Assembly (NCBI RefSeq): GCF_042945595.1
Contig: NZ_CP168493.1
Coordinates: 3,658,001-3,722,000, forward strand
Source of the DNA: Psychrobacillus sp042945595
GTDB taxonomy: Bacteria > Bacillota > Bacilli > Bacillales_A > Planococcaceae
Direction: 5' to 3'
Length of the DNA stretch: 64,000 nucleotides
Below are positions 1-8,405 of the stretch, piece after piece (the first letter of the stretch is position 1; every line of letters begins with the position of its first letter). Below the pieces are notes generated by a model, which was not told where the DNA came from, ran no database searches, and worked only from the letters and a program-made list of their open reading frames with translations. Made by a program: the position numbers and the translations under genes.

Positions 1-4
1 CTAA

Positions 5-781
5 TTACTTCCCTAAGAAGATTGGTTTTCTTTTCTCACTGAATGCATGTAGTGCTTCCATTCGATCCTCGGTTGGGATCGTTAGTTCATATGCCTTGGA
101 TTCGATTGCGAGCCCAGTTTGCAAGTCGGTGTTCATCCCTTGCGTAATGGCATATTTTGCTTGCTTAATCGCTACTGGACCATTTCCCATCATTTCATAG
201 GCCAGTTGTTCACAAACAGCAAGAAGGTTTTCTTTCTTCGCAGTTTTCAAAACGACCCCAAGTTGTACTCCTTCTTCTGCTGTAAATTTCCTTGCAGTGA
301 AGATTAGCTCTTTCGCCTTCATTTCCCCAACTAGCCTAGGAAGTCTTTGCGTCCCACCCGCGCCTGGGATGATAGCCCAGCTCGTTTCCGTTAGACCCAT
401 CTTCACTCCTTCAGCTGCAATGGAAAAATCACATGCAATCATCAATTCAAAACCACCACCGAATGCATATCCATTTACTGCGGCAATCGTCGGCTGCGCG
501 AGATTTGCAATGCTGTTGAACACATCTCGAATCGCTTTCACATTTCTACGAACTTCTGCTTCCTTCAATGTTTTTCTCTCTTTTAAATCAGCACCCGCAC
601 TAAATGATTTGTCGCCTGCACCAGTAAAAATGACTACTCTTACTTCTGCATCAAGTGAAATCGTATCTACCACTTTTTGTAGCTCATGCAATGTTTCATA
701 ATTAAAACAGTTCAATGCTTCTTTACGACTAATAGTGACATACGCAATATTGTTTTCTTTTTTTAGTAAAATAGTTGTCAT
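5..781 (-). CDS. Enoyl-CoA hydratase/isomerase family protein
   Basis: This is a crotonase-fold enzyme of 258 residues, the usual family length. The oxyanion-hole region FGGGFE and both hydratase glutamates (E112 and E132, the latter just before IIPGAGGTQRL) are present, so syn-hydration of an enoyl-CoA is expected. The KMGLTET...IIPGAGGTQRLPRLVG stretch resembles the AUH/YngF (methylglutaconyl-CoA hydratase) branch. The ATG at 781 is preferred over an in-frame start at 817 because AAAGGAGA lies just upstream of it. It is the promoter-distal gene of the phenylacetate cluster, about 100 bases after paaJ. A role in the lower beta-oxidation-like steps, or as a separate oxepin-CoA hydrolase, is inference. 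Confidence 0.85.
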   Translation of the reverse strand: MTTILLKKENNIAYVTISRKEALNCFNYETLHELQKVVDTISLDAEVRVVIFTGAGDKSFSAGADLKERKTLKEAEVRRNVKAIRDVFNSIANLAQPTIAAVNGYAFGGGFELMIACDFSIAAEGVKMGLTETSWAIIPGAGGTQRLPRLVGEMKAKELIFTARKFTAEEGVQLGVVLKTAKKENLLAVCEQLAYEMMGNGPVAIKQAKYAITQGMNTDLQTGLAIESKAYELTIPTEDRMEALHAFSEKRKPIFLGK

Positions 782-884
782 TGTTTCGTCTCCTTTTCGA
801 TTAAAAGACTGCCCCACTCTCGCTTTCGCTCTTCCTTTTTTTCAAAAGAGCATTGACGCATGAAGGACAGCCTTATTCACCTAT

Positions 885-2090
885 TTATTCCGGTATACGT
901 TCAAAAATCGTTGCAATTCCTTGACCCACTCCGATACACATCGTTGCCAATCCGAATTGAACATCTTTTTTCTTCATTTCATACAAAAGTGTCGTTACAA
1001 TGCGAGCACCACTCGCACCTAAAGGGTGTCCGAATGCAATTGCTCCGCCATTGACGTTTACTTTATCAGAATCTAAATCTAACTGGCGTATGCACTCTAG
1101 TGATTGGGAAGCAAAGGCTTCATTCAATTCAACGAGTCCTAGATCATTAGTCGTTAGTCCTGCACGATCCAAAGCTTTTCTGGAAGCAAATATTGGTCCA
1201 AGCCCCATAACAGAAGGTTCAAGTCCAGCTGTTGCTCCTGTCACATATTTTGCTAAAGGCTTCAAATTCAGTTCTTTCGCTTTTTCGGCACTCATTAGTA
1301 ATAAAGCAGCCGCACCGTCATTGACACCCGAAGCGTTGCCTGCCGTGACGGTTCCACCTTCAAATAATGGTTTTAGCTTTCCAAGCTTCTCAAGCGTTGT
1401 ATCGGCCCTCGGATGTTCATCACGATCTACAATGATTTCATTTCCTTTTCGGTCTTTATAGACAACTGGAACGATTTCTTCAGCAAATCGGTTTTCTTCC
1501 ATTGCTTTTTTTGCACATCGCTGACTTTCGAACGCAAATAAGTCCTGATCTTGCCGGGTTATATGATACCTCTGTGCAACGTTTTCGGCTGTTTGCGGCA
1601 TCGTATCTACACCATACATTTCTTTCAATTTTTTATTTGTAAAACGCCAGCCTATTGTTGTATCTTGCAGTTCCATATTGCCTCGTGGAAATTCTTTATC
1701 TGGCTTTGCCATGACAAGTGGAGCACGAGTCATGCTTTCTGTGCCACCTGCGATGTAAATATCCCCTTCACCGACTGCAATTGCTCTTGCTGCGTACATG
1801 ATTGCGTCAAGCCCCGACCCACATAGACGGTTAATAGTTGTGCCTGCAACTTCGACTGGCAGGCCAGCTAACAATCCAGACATGCGCGCAACGTTGCGAT
1901 TATCTTCACCAGCTTGATTGGCATTTCCGAAAACAACTTCTTCAATTTGTTCTGGGGGTAGATTCGGATTCCGTTCAACAAGTGCTTTAATAACGATAGC
2001 GCCCAAATCATCCGGTCGCACATCTTTTAATGCACCATTGTATTTTCCGATTGGCGTGCGGACAGCATCCACTATGACTACTTCTCTCAT
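885..2090 (-). CDS. paaJ: 3-oxoadipyl-CoA/acetyl-CoA thiolase (PaaJ-like)
   Basis: This 401-residue thiolase carries the acyl-accepting Cys90 in NRLCGSGLDA, the base His355 in AFGHPLGASGAR and the second active Cys385 in TMCIGVGQG. The family cleaves 3-oxoacyl-CoA with CoA; in the phenylacetate pathway PaaJ acts twice, on 3-oxo-5,6-dehydrosuberyl-CoA and 3-oxoadipyl-CoA. The start codon overlaps the stop of the upstream dehydrogenase gene (ATGA), which indicates translational coupling within the paa operon. The specific substrate is assigned from context; an ordinary acetyl-CoA acetyltransferase would look similar. Confidence 0.85.
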   Translation of the reverse strand: MREVVIVDAVRTPIGKYNGALKDVRPDDLGAIVIKALVERNPNLPPEQIEEVVFGNANQAGEDNRNVARMSGLLAGLPVEVAGTTINRLCGSGLDAIMYAARAIAVGEGDIYIAGGTESMTRAPLVMAKPDKEFPRGNMELQDTTIGWRFTNKKLKEMYGVDTMPQTAENVAQRYHITRQDQDLFAFESQRCAKKAMEENRFAEEIVPVVYKDRKGNEIIVDRDEHPRADTTLEKLGKLKPLFEGGTVTAGNASGVNDGAAALLLMSAEKAKELNLKPLAKYVTGATAGLEPSVMGLGPIFASRKALDRAGLTTNDLGLVELNEAFASQSLECIRQLDLDSDKVNVNGGAIAFGHPLGASGARIVTTLLYEMKKKDVQFGLATMCIGVGQGIATIFERIPE

Positions 2091-2959
2091 TTCTTAACCA
2101 ACTCTTCCTTTGTTGTATAGTCGTATACACCTTTGCCGGTCTTTCGTCCAAGTCGCCCCGCTTTGACATATTGCTCTAGGAGAGGCGCTGGGCGATATTT
2201 CTCCCCAAGCTTTTCGTGTAAATAGTTCAAGTTATTCAACCGCGTATCTAGTCCAACGAGATCGACGAGTTCGAATGGACCCATTGGGTAATTCAATCCT
2301 AGCTTGATTGCTTTATCAATTTCTTCTGGTGTGCCCAGTCCTTCTTGGAGCATGTAAAATGCTTCATTGCCAACAAGTGCACTAATCCGACTCGTTACGA
2401 ACCCCGGAAATTCATTGATGACGACTGTTTCTTTACCCATCTTTACCGCTACTTCTCTAATTGTTTCTACTGTTTCATCGCTTGTTTCCAACCCTCGAAC
2501 AATTTCGACAAGAGGCATTTTATGTACAGGATTAAAAAAGTGCATCGCAATTGTTTTTTCTGGGCGTTTACCAAAAGAAGCAATTTCCGTTGGGCTCATC
2601 GTTGAAGTATTTGTAGCAAAATAACAATGACTCGGAGCATATTCTTCTATCGTTTCAAACACATGTTTTTTAATTTCCGTCTTTTCTGGAACAGCTTCAA
2701 TGATTAAGTCAGCAATACTAGACGCTTTTTTCAGGTCGATTTCATAAGTTAAATTCCCACGTGCCTGGTCGGCTTGGTCAAATGAAATTTTCCCAAGCTT
2801 TATACCTTTTTCAAAAATATTATCTATTTCTTGCTTCGCATTTTGTAATGCGGAATCATTATTGTCGACAAGTGTCACTACATACCCACCAACCGCTCCA
2901 ACATAAGCGATTCCTCTTCCCATCACACCTGAACCTATGATTACAATATGGTTAATCAT
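2087..2959 (-). CDS. paaH: 3-hydroxyacyl-CoA dehydrogenase (PaaH-like)
   Basis: The 290-residue protein has an N-terminal NAD-binding Rossmann fold (GSGVMGRGIAYVGAVGGY, with the acidic VDN at the end of strand 2). The catalytic His lies in AMHFFNPVHKMPLVE and the C-terminal helical domain contains GFVTSRI and KLGLNYPMGPFELVDLVGLD. Its length and order match 3-hydroxybutyryl-CoA dehydrogenases; in a paa operon the substrate is 3-hydroxyadipyl-CoA. A strong AAAGGAGG site precedes the ATG. It is separated from the upstream aldehyde dehydrogenase by a GC-rich repeat element of about 220 bases, and overlaps paaJ by four bases. Confidence 0.88.
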   Translation of the reverse strand: MINHIVIIGSGVMGRGIAYVGAVGGYVVTLVDNNDSALQNAKQEIDNIFEKGIKLGKISFDQADQARGNLTYEIDLKKASSIADLIIEAVPEKTEIKKHVFETIEEYAPSHCYFATNTSTMSPTEIASFGKRPEKTIAMHFFNPVHKMPLVEIVRGLETSDETVETIREVAVKMGKETVVINEFPGFVTSRISALVGNEAFYMLQEGLGTPEEIDKAIKLGLNYPMGPFELVDLVGLDTRLNNLNYLHEKLGEKYRPAPLLEQYVKAGRLGRKTGKGVYDYTTKEELVKK

Positions 2960-3068
2960 CGTTATCCTCCTTTGATAATGAAAGAATACGGACAGGGGTT
3001 TGAAAGATCCCTGTCCGTAATCCTACTCTATTTTTACATAACAAAGCATAAACTTTTCTCCGTAGTAT

Positions 3069-3290
3069 CTGTCCAGACTCCAGCGCCTTGCCCCTCGGGG
3101 TCAAATGTGAAAAAGCTGCTCCTGCGCAAGCTCGTCGCAAACAAGTGCGTTTGTGGTGGCTGGGGAGCTGCCTCCTTGGCCCGCACGATGCGGGTCATGT
3201 CTGCTTTGCCACAGGATGTGGCGAACTTTGCAGACCTACACTTTCCCCATTTGCCTGTCGGGGCAGACATAGGCGCTTCCGCTTTTCTAT
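3069..3290. repeat. GC-rich intergenic repeat element with inverted ends
   Basis: A block of about 220 bases, visibly more GC-rich than its surroundings, begins with CTGTCCAGACTCCAGCGCC and ends with AGGCGCTTCCGCTTTTCT, so AGCGCC and GGCGCT are inverted at its ends. Inside are further short palindromes (CCCCTCGGGG, GCCCGCACGATGCGGGT). I recognise the CAGCGCC...GGCGCTTCCGC pattern as a common intergenic repeat type in Bacillales genomes (recall, not a search). It abuts the stop codon of the aldehyde dehydrogenase gene and separates it from paaH. Open frames inside it are artefacts of the high GC. Confidence 0.7.
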
Positions 3291-4808
3291 TTACAGTCCG
3301 AACGGATTTAGTGGACGACTGCCATAGTATGATAAAATACTTTTCGTTTCTGAATAAAGATCAAGCGTTTCAATACACAGCTCGCGGCCGAACCCAGATT
3401 GCTTATAGCCACCAAATGGTGTCCCCGGGAATGCTGAGAATGGACAGTTTACCATGACAATCCCTGCTTGGATCTGATTTGCAACGCGTGTGGCACGTGC
3501 ACCGTCTTTGGACCAAATTGCTGAACCTAACCCAAACTCAGTATCGTTTGCGAGTCGAATAGCCTCTTTTTCATCTTTAAATTTCATCACAACTACAACC
3601 GGACCGAAAATCTCTTCTTTTACAACCGTCATATCGTGATTTACGTTTGCAATAATCGTCGGCTCATACCAGAATCCATTTTCATACCCTTCTGGCTTCG
3701 CAACATTACCACCAACAAGAATTTCTGCCCCTTCCTTTCGGGCAGATTGGACATAGCCATCGATTGTATCTAGTTGACCTTGATCGATAATTGCCCCCAC
3801 ATGTGTTCCTTTATCAAATGGGTTTCCTAGCTGTAGTTTTTTCGTTTTTTCAACAAACTTGATCATGAAATCATCGTAAATGTCTTCGTGCACATATAAA
3901 CGAGAACGTGCTTCACATGATTGACCTGAGTTATAGAAAATGCCAAATAAAGAACCATCTACTGCAGCTTCCATATCCGCATCTTCAAATACGATATTCG
4001 GTGATTTTCCACCAAGCTCAAGTGTGACCCGTTTTAAGGTTTGAGATGCTTTGCCCATGATGTCTTTACCGATAGGTGTCGAGCCAGTGAAGGCTACTTT
4101 ATCAACTTGTGGATGTTCCACTAAAAAGTTCCCGATTTCAGATCCTGAACCTGGAAGAACGTTTACCACTCCAGCAGGAACTCCCGCTTCAAGGCAAATT
4201 TCTCCAAGGATGATAGCAGTTAGTGGAGTAAGCGATGCCGGCTTCACAATTACCGAACAGCCTACTGCAATAGCAGGTGCCACTTTCCAAGCTGCCATCA
4301 TGAGTGGGTAATTCCAAGGTATGATTTGCGCACAAACACCAACAGGCTCCTTCTCCGTGTAGTTGTGGAATTGTCCCGGGACATTGTTCACTGTTCCGCG
4401 GTGACCAACAATTGCACCAGCATAAAACTCAAAATCTTCAATTGCCTGTGAAACTTGACCTTGTGCTGCTTGAAGAGACTTACCAGTATCAAGAATTTCC
4501 AATTCAACGAGTTCATTGAAACGAGCGCGCATTATTGCTGCAATTTTGTTTAGTACCTGCGCACGGCGACCAATTGTAGACTTTTTCCACTTACCATTAT
4601 CAAAAGCATCACGTGCTGCTGCAACTGCTTTTTCAGCATCTTCTTTTGATGCTTTTGCAACTTCTGCTACAAGTTCACCTGTCGCCGGATTGTATGTTTT
4701 AATCGTTTCGCCTGTACTACTTTTTACTTTTTCGCCGTTAATAATCAAATGGTAAAAGTCACGTTTCATGGCTTCTTTCTCGACGTCATTATCTCGAATT
4801 GTTGTCAT
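3291..4808 (-). CDS. NAD(P)-dependent aldehyde dehydrogenase
   Basis: The protein has 505 residues and a full ALDH fold: PWNYPLMMAAWKVAPAIAVG, the cofactor motif FTGSTPIGKDIM, the general base in LELGGKSPNIVF, the catalytic Cys in YNSGQSCEARSR, and EIFGPVV near the C-terminus. The family oxidises aldehydes to acids. Inside a paa operon without a PaaZ fusion it probably oxidises the ring-opened semialdehyde 3-oxo-5,6-dehydrosuberyl-CoA semialdehyde, as separate ALDHs do in some bacteria; phenylacetaldehyde dehydrogenase is the alternative. No MaoC-type hydratase domain follows. AAGGAGAG lies at proper spacing before the ATG. The stop codon touches the GC-rich repeat. Confidence 0.85.
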   Translation of the reverse strand: MTTIRDNDVEKEAMKRDFYHLIINGEKVKSSTGETIKTYNPATGELVAEVAKASKEDAEKAVAAARDAFDNGKWKKSTIGRRAQVLNKIAAIMRARFNELVELEILDTGKSLQAAQGQVSQAIEDFEFYAGAIVGHRGTVNNVPGQFHNYTEKEPVGVCAQIIPWNYPLMMAAWKVAPAIAVGCSVIVKPASLTPLTAIILGEICLEAGVPAGVVNVLPGSGSEIGNFLVEHPQVDKVAFTGSTPIGKDIMGKASQTLKRVTLELGGKSPNIVFEDADMEAAVDGSLFGIFYNSGQSCEARSRLYVHEDIYDDFMIKFVEKTKKLQLGNPFDKGTHVGAIIDQGQLDTIDGYVQSARKEGAEILVGGNVAKPEGYENGFWYEPTIIANVNHDMTVVKEEIFGPVVVVMKFKDEKEAIRLANDTEFGLGSAIWSKDGARATRVANQIQAGIVMVNCPFSAFPGTPFGGYKQSGFGRELCIETLDLYSETKSILSYYGSRPLNPFGL

Positions 4809-4822
4809 ATGTTCAGCTCTCC

Positions 4823-5596
4823 TTATTGTCCTGAAAAAACAGGTTTTCTTTTTTCCATAAATGCATGGACACCTTCACGGTGATCATTTGTTAAACCAGC
4901 AATTCGTTGCCCTTGCGCTTCTTGCTCCAGATAATCTTCAAAAGAAAGTTCCGTAACCGCTTTCAACGAACGTTTGATTAATCCAATTGCTTGTGTTGGC
5001 AAAGCGGAAAGTCTTGCTGCAAATGCGGAAACGTCTTCTTCCCAAGTTTCCATTGGAATTAGTCTGTTCGCTAGACCCATTGCAACTGCCTCAGCAGCCA
5101 GCACTTTGTCTCCCAAAATGGATAGTTCCGCAGCTTTAGACTGTCCAACTAACTGAGTTAAATAATATAAATTACCCGAATCGGGAATGAGGCCAACATG
5201 GATGAAAGCATTCAAAAAACTGGCACGTTCCGAAACAAGTCGAAAGTCACAAGCAAGCGCTAGGCTGAATCCCGCTCCAGCTGCTACTCCATTTACCGCA
5301 GCGACAATTGGTTTTTCACATTGTCTCATTTGCTTAATCATCGGTCCGTAGTGGTCTCTTAGTACTTGACCATGATCCATATGCTCGTCAACCTCTGCTA
5401 AATCCTGACCAGAACAAAATGCCCGTCCTTCACCTGTAATGACAATACATCGAACTTGTTCATCAAAAGTAGCGGCTTTGATCGCGTCTTTAACTTCCCG
5501 ATTCATTTGTGCAATAAATGCATTCAATTTGTCCGGTCTATTTAAATAAAGCCATGCAATACCGTCTTTAACGTCATAACGAATCGTTTCAAACAT
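4823..5596 (-). CDS. paaG: 1,2-epoxyphenylacetyl-CoA isomerase (PaaG)
   Basis: This 257-residue crotonase lacks both hydratase glutamates (residue 112 is Leu) but has the acidic Asp139 in GLIPDSGN and the AFCSGQDL segment, the signature of PaaG-type isomerases. PaaG converts ring-1,2-epoxyphenylacetyl-CoA to the seven-membered oxepin-CoA in the cytoplasm. The residue after DSG is Asn where many relatives have a second Gly. AAGGAGG lies seven bases before the ATG. It sits 12 bases after paaF and 14 before the aldehyde dehydrogenase gene, clearly in the same operon. Confidence 0.88.
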   Translation of the reverse strand: MFETIRYDVKDGIAWLYLNRPDKLNAFIAQMNREVKDAIKAATFDEQVRCIVITGEGRAFCSGQDLAEVDEHMDHGQVLRDHYGPMIKQMRQCEKPIVAAVNGVAAGAGFSLALACDFRLVSERASFLNAFIHVGLIPDSGNLYYLTQLVGQSKAAELSILGDKVLAAEAVAMGLANRLIPMETWEEDVSAFAARLSALPTQAIGLIKRSLKAVTELSFEDYLEQEAQGQRIAGLTNDHREGVHAFMEKRKPVFSGQ

Positions 5597-5608
5597 GCAA
5601 CAACCTCC

Positions 5609-6385
5609 TTACTTCCCTTGATAATTCGGTTTTCTTTTTTCTACAAATGCATTCATGCCTTCTTTTTGGTCTTCTGTACCGAAGAGTAGGTAGAAATTTT
5701 TTCGTTCATATTGCATTCCTTCATATAAAGAATAATCCACAGCTTTGTTAACCGAATCTTTAATGAGGCGCAACGAAAGAGGCGGCTGTTTCGCTAGACG
5801 CTCTGCGAATTTCATCGTCTCTTCTATTACTAGTTCAGGTGCAACGATTTTATTGATAACCCCGTGTTTAAGAGCCGTTTCCGCAGAGATACGCTCTCCA
5901 GTCCAAAGCCATTCCAGCGCTTTCGTACGGCCAACAAGTTTCGTAAGCCGTTGCGTACCTCCTGCACCAGGCATGACGCCAAGTCCTACCTCTGGAAATG
6001 AAAACTCCGTACCGTTAGCAGCGATTAATAGATCACAACAAAGCGCAAGCTCAAATCCACCGCCGAAAACGAATCCTTTTACTGCACCAATAATTGGTTT
6101 TTTAATAAGTGCAAAACGATCCCAATCAGCAAATTGATTTAGTAGTTCCAGGCTAATTGGATTATCATCCATCATTTCATCAATATCTGCTCCTGCTGAA
6201 AAAGTACGTCCTTTTCCAGTAAGTACCATGACACGAGCGTTTTCATCCTGGTCGAAACCTTCCAACGCCGTGATAATTTCACTGACCATTTTTCGATTCA
6301 ATGAATTTAACTGACGAGGGCGGTTCAGTTCAATAACTGCCACATTTCCCGTTAAGGAAGTTTCAATGAATTCGAAACGGTTCAT
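5609..6385 (-). CDS. paaF: Enoyl-CoA hydratase (PaaF-like)
   Basis: The 258-residue crotonase has FGGGFE with Glu112, FPEVGLGVMPGAGGTQRL with Glu132, and the C-terminal FVEKRKPNYQGK typical of the family, so it should hydrate an enoyl-CoA. PaaF hydrates 2,3-dehydroadipyl-CoA; the alternative in this PaaZ-less cluster is that this protein or the hydratase at 5..781 performs oxepin-CoA ring hydrolysis. The ATG overlaps the stop of the EthD-like gene by one base (TAATG) and has only a weak ribosome site, so translation is probably coupled. Confidence 0.82.
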   Translation of the reverse strand: MNRFEFIETSLTGNVAVIELNRPRQLNSLNRKMVSEIITALEGFDQDENARVMVLTGKGRTFSAGADIDEMMDDNPISLELLNQFADWDRFALIKKPIIGAVKGFVFGGGFELALCCDLLIAANGTEFSFPEVGLGVMPGAGGTQRLTKLVGRTKALEWLWTGERISAETALKHGVINKIVAPELVIEETMKFAERLAKQPPLSLRLIKDSVNKAVDYSLYEGMQYERKNFYLLFGTEDQKEGMNAFVEKRKPNYQGK

Positions 6386-6687
6386 TACGCTTCTTCACCA
6401 ATCATTAATGTGACAAGATCTCCTGCAAATCCCATCAAGTCCTTGCCAGATGCTCTTCCTTCAGGTGAACGTAACCCTTCTTGCAGTGCATCCAAACTAT
6501 CGTAATGCATTTCACAAGTAAGATAGTATTTTCCTTCTCCCCCCATTGGAGATCCTGTCACTTTGGTCACTTTCATCTCTCGAAGTCCAGGAATTTTCGC
6601 TGTAAGGGGTGCATGCACGTTGAAATAATGTTCGTCAAAAGCCTCTTTGTTTTCAGGGTGTTTATACAATGCGATCAATTTAGCCAT
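6385..6687 (-). CDS. EthD-family small protein in paa operon
   Basis: This 100-residue protein has the EthD ferredoxin-like fold signature: an N-terminal strand MAKLIALYKHPENKEAFDEHY, FNVHAPLTAKIPGL, and the C-terminal FAGDLVTLMIGE. EthD-like proteins form dimeric alpha-beta barrels, and several are reductases or cyclases or have unknown chemistry. It sits between paaD and paaF with GAGGAG before the ATG, so it is expressed with the ring-opening enzymes. No direct paa function is established that I can name; handling of the unstable epoxide or oxepin intermediate is speculation. Confidence 0.8.
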   Translation of the reverse strand: MAKLIALYKHPENKEAFDEHYFNVHAPLTAKIPGLREMKVTKVTGSPMGGEGKYYLTCEMHYDSLDALQEGLRSPEGRASGKDLMGFAGDLVTLMIGEEA

Positions 6688-6703
6688 TTATATTCTCCTC
6701 ACT

Positions 6704-7204
6704 TTACATTAATGTAGAAACAGGTTTCATTGCTTCAAAAACGTTTTTACAGCTTTTACAGTACAAAATACTTCTACAAGCTGTCGGTCCAAAAATATTT
6801 TCCATCGTTACATAAGTTGAACCGCAATATGCGCAATCCACATGCCATGAGCCGTCTTCCTCCAAATGACGAGGTGGCGGAGAAATTCCAAACTTCCGTA
6901 GATTCACATGCCCTTGCTCCGTTATGCGGTCTGATGTCCAAGGTGGATGAAAGACGAACTCTACTTCAACTTCATCCACTTCTGGAAGCTTTTTTATCGC
7001 ATTCATCGTATTCAATTTGATAATTTCGAGTGCGGGACATCCCAAAAAAGTCGGAAGTAGAACTACCTTTACGTTATTTCCTTCCGTAGTGACTTCCCCC
7101 ACCATACCAAGTTCAATTATGCTGATAGAGTCAATTTCAGGATCATTTACACTTTTAAGTACTTCCAATACGCGACCGACAGAAAGTTCTACTGATGCAG
7201 TCAT
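6704..7204 (-). CDS. paaD: PaaD, Fe-S maturation factor of the epoxidase
   Basis: The 166-residue protein starts with a MIP18/DUF59 domain (SVNDPEI...ELGMV, PTFLGCPALEII, FHPPWTSDRIT) and ends with a zinc-ribbon-like part with CAYCGS and YCKSCKNVF. This matches PaaD, thought to help Fe-S or di-iron maturation of the phenylacetyl-CoA epoxidase. The ATG at 7204 is chosen because AGAGGTG precedes it by six bases; the GTG at 7213 would lie inside that ribosome site. It follows paaC closely. All four C-terminal cysteines appear intact. Confidence 0.9.
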   Translation of the reverse strand: MTASVELSVGRVLEVLKSVNDPEIDSISIIELGMVGEVTTEGNNVKVVLLPTFLGCPALEIIKLNTMNAIKKLPEVDEVEVEFVFHPPWTSDRITEQGHVNLRKFGISPPPRHLEEDGSWHVDCAYCGSTYVTMENIFGPTACRSILYCKSCKNVFEAMKPVSTLM

Positions 7205-7230
7205 TCTGCTCACCTCTTTCCATTTTCGGA

Positions 7231-8043
7231 TTACCAGACTGCTAGTGAGTCAAGTTTGTAAACTTCAGAAAGTGTAAGTAATGCTTCATCCAAATCTTTC
7301 GTATGTTCGCCGTTCCGTCCATTTTTGGTAGGTCTATCCGGAATTGTCGGCACTTCCATTTGAAGAGCTCTGAACGCTGGTTCAATACTTACTCTCCATT
7401 TTTCTTTCAACATTTCTTCACTAGCTATTAATCTACTAGTTTCTATTACTTGTTTTTGGTTTCCATAAGAAAATACATCTCCAAAATCACCCATAACGAG
7501 TTCTATTGCATTGTTCATTTTCTTTTTTGCTACATCTGTAGAGCTTAATAATTGTTTAAACCAAGTTTCCCAGTGTAATTTATGATAATAAAGTTCCATT
7601 TTTACTTTTACGGCGGTTTCTGCAACTTGCTTGAATGAGCTTTCACACAAGGAATCGATTTTCACTTTTTTCGCCTGCGTGTAAAAGTAGCTTCTTACAA
7701 CTTGAAAGGCCCAATCATACTGGGGTGTTTCCATATAATAGCCTTCACCGTTCACTCGTTCTGTCAAAATGCTGTTTCTTCTTTCATCTGCCGGGCGCAA
7801 ATGAGCAAGGTCATCGGCATTTCCCACTCCTAAATCTTCTAGGAGTTTATAATACATGGCTGCATGACCCATACTGTCTTGGCTAATGGACGATGAAGCA
7901 ACGTCTTCCTCAATATGTGGAGCAAGGCCGAGCCATTCAGATCCTCGGTAGGCATACAAAAAATCATCATCGGCCAGTTGGAATAATAAGCTTGTTATTG
8001 CTCCTTTATACTCTGTGCTCATGACAGAATCATTTTCGCTCAT
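7231..8043 (-). CDS. paaC: PaaC, phenylacetyl-CoA epoxidase structural subunit
   Basis: This 270-residue protein of the ferritin-like PaaA/PaaC family has DDDFLYAYRGSEWLG near the N-terminus, SISQDSMGHAAMYYKLLEDLG, and KMELYYHKLHWETW in the middle. In the PaaABCE complex PaaC is the catalytically inactive partner that scaffolds PaaA. A GGAGGAG site lies eight bases before the ATG and the start overlaps the paaB stop by four bases, so stoichiometric coupled synthesis is expected. Confidence 0.92.
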   Translation of the reverse strand: MSENDSVMSTEYKGAITSLLFQLADDDFLYAYRGSEWLGLAPHIEEDVASSSISQDSMGHAAMYYKLLEDLGVGNADDLAHLRPADERRNSILTERVNGEGYYMETPQYDWAFQVVRSYFYTQAKKVKIDSLCESSFKQVAETAVKVKMELYYHKLHWETWFKQLLSSTDVAKKKMNNAIELVMGDFGDVFSYGNQKQVIETSRLIASEEMLKEKWRVSIEPAFRALQMEVPTIPDRPTKNGRNGEHTKDLDEALLTLSEVYKLDSLAVW

Positions 8044-8387
8044 TTACGTTCTCCTCCCCATGACAGAATCTCTTTTTCATCAAGAATTTGCTGCTCGTAT
8101 TGACGCCATTTTTTCTTTAAATAGCCGTAGCCTTTTGTCGTCCGATAATCTTTATTGTCCAGCCTGCCAAGCGTTTGTTTTTCTTCTACATCCATCTTTC
8201 GGATATTCTTCCGATTCACAATCCAAATGTCCGCAACCGGTTCACGGCGCATGAAATTTTCCTGTGCCAAAATAAACGCCATATCTTCATTTGGAGCTAG
8301 TAAGCTAAATTGATGCTGGAATGCAGAGCTTGGCGTTCGCTTGCTAAAAACTTCATATTCTTGATAAAATGTTTTTTCTTCCGCCAT
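8040..8387 (-). CDS. paaB: PaaB, phenylacetyl-CoA epoxidase subunit
   Basis: The 115-residue protein shows the PaaB pattern: an N-terminal YEVFSKRTPSSAFQHQFSLLA, then DMAFILAQENFMRREPVADIWIV. A C-terminal basic extension of about 35 residues (KKKWRQYEQQ) goes beyond the core of the shortest family members. PaaB bridges PaaAC dimers in the multicomponent epoxidase. GGGAGGAG precedes the ATG, and the gene lies 18 bases after paaA and overlaps paaC. Confidence 0.9.
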   Translation of the reverse strand: MAEEKTFYQEYEVFSKRTPSSAFQHQFSLLAPNEDMAFILAQENFMRREPVADIWIVNRKNIRKMDVEEKQTLGRLDNKDYRTTKGYGYLKKKWRQYEQQILDEKEILSWGGERK

Positions 8388-8405
8388 TTATCCTGACTCC
8401 TCCCT

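Noticed and set aside
2948..3457. Long plus-strand frames over the GC-rich repeat and ALDH end
   Set aside because: They arise from the GC-rich repeat and the antisense of the aldehyde dehydrogenase gene; no ribosome site and no family resemblance.
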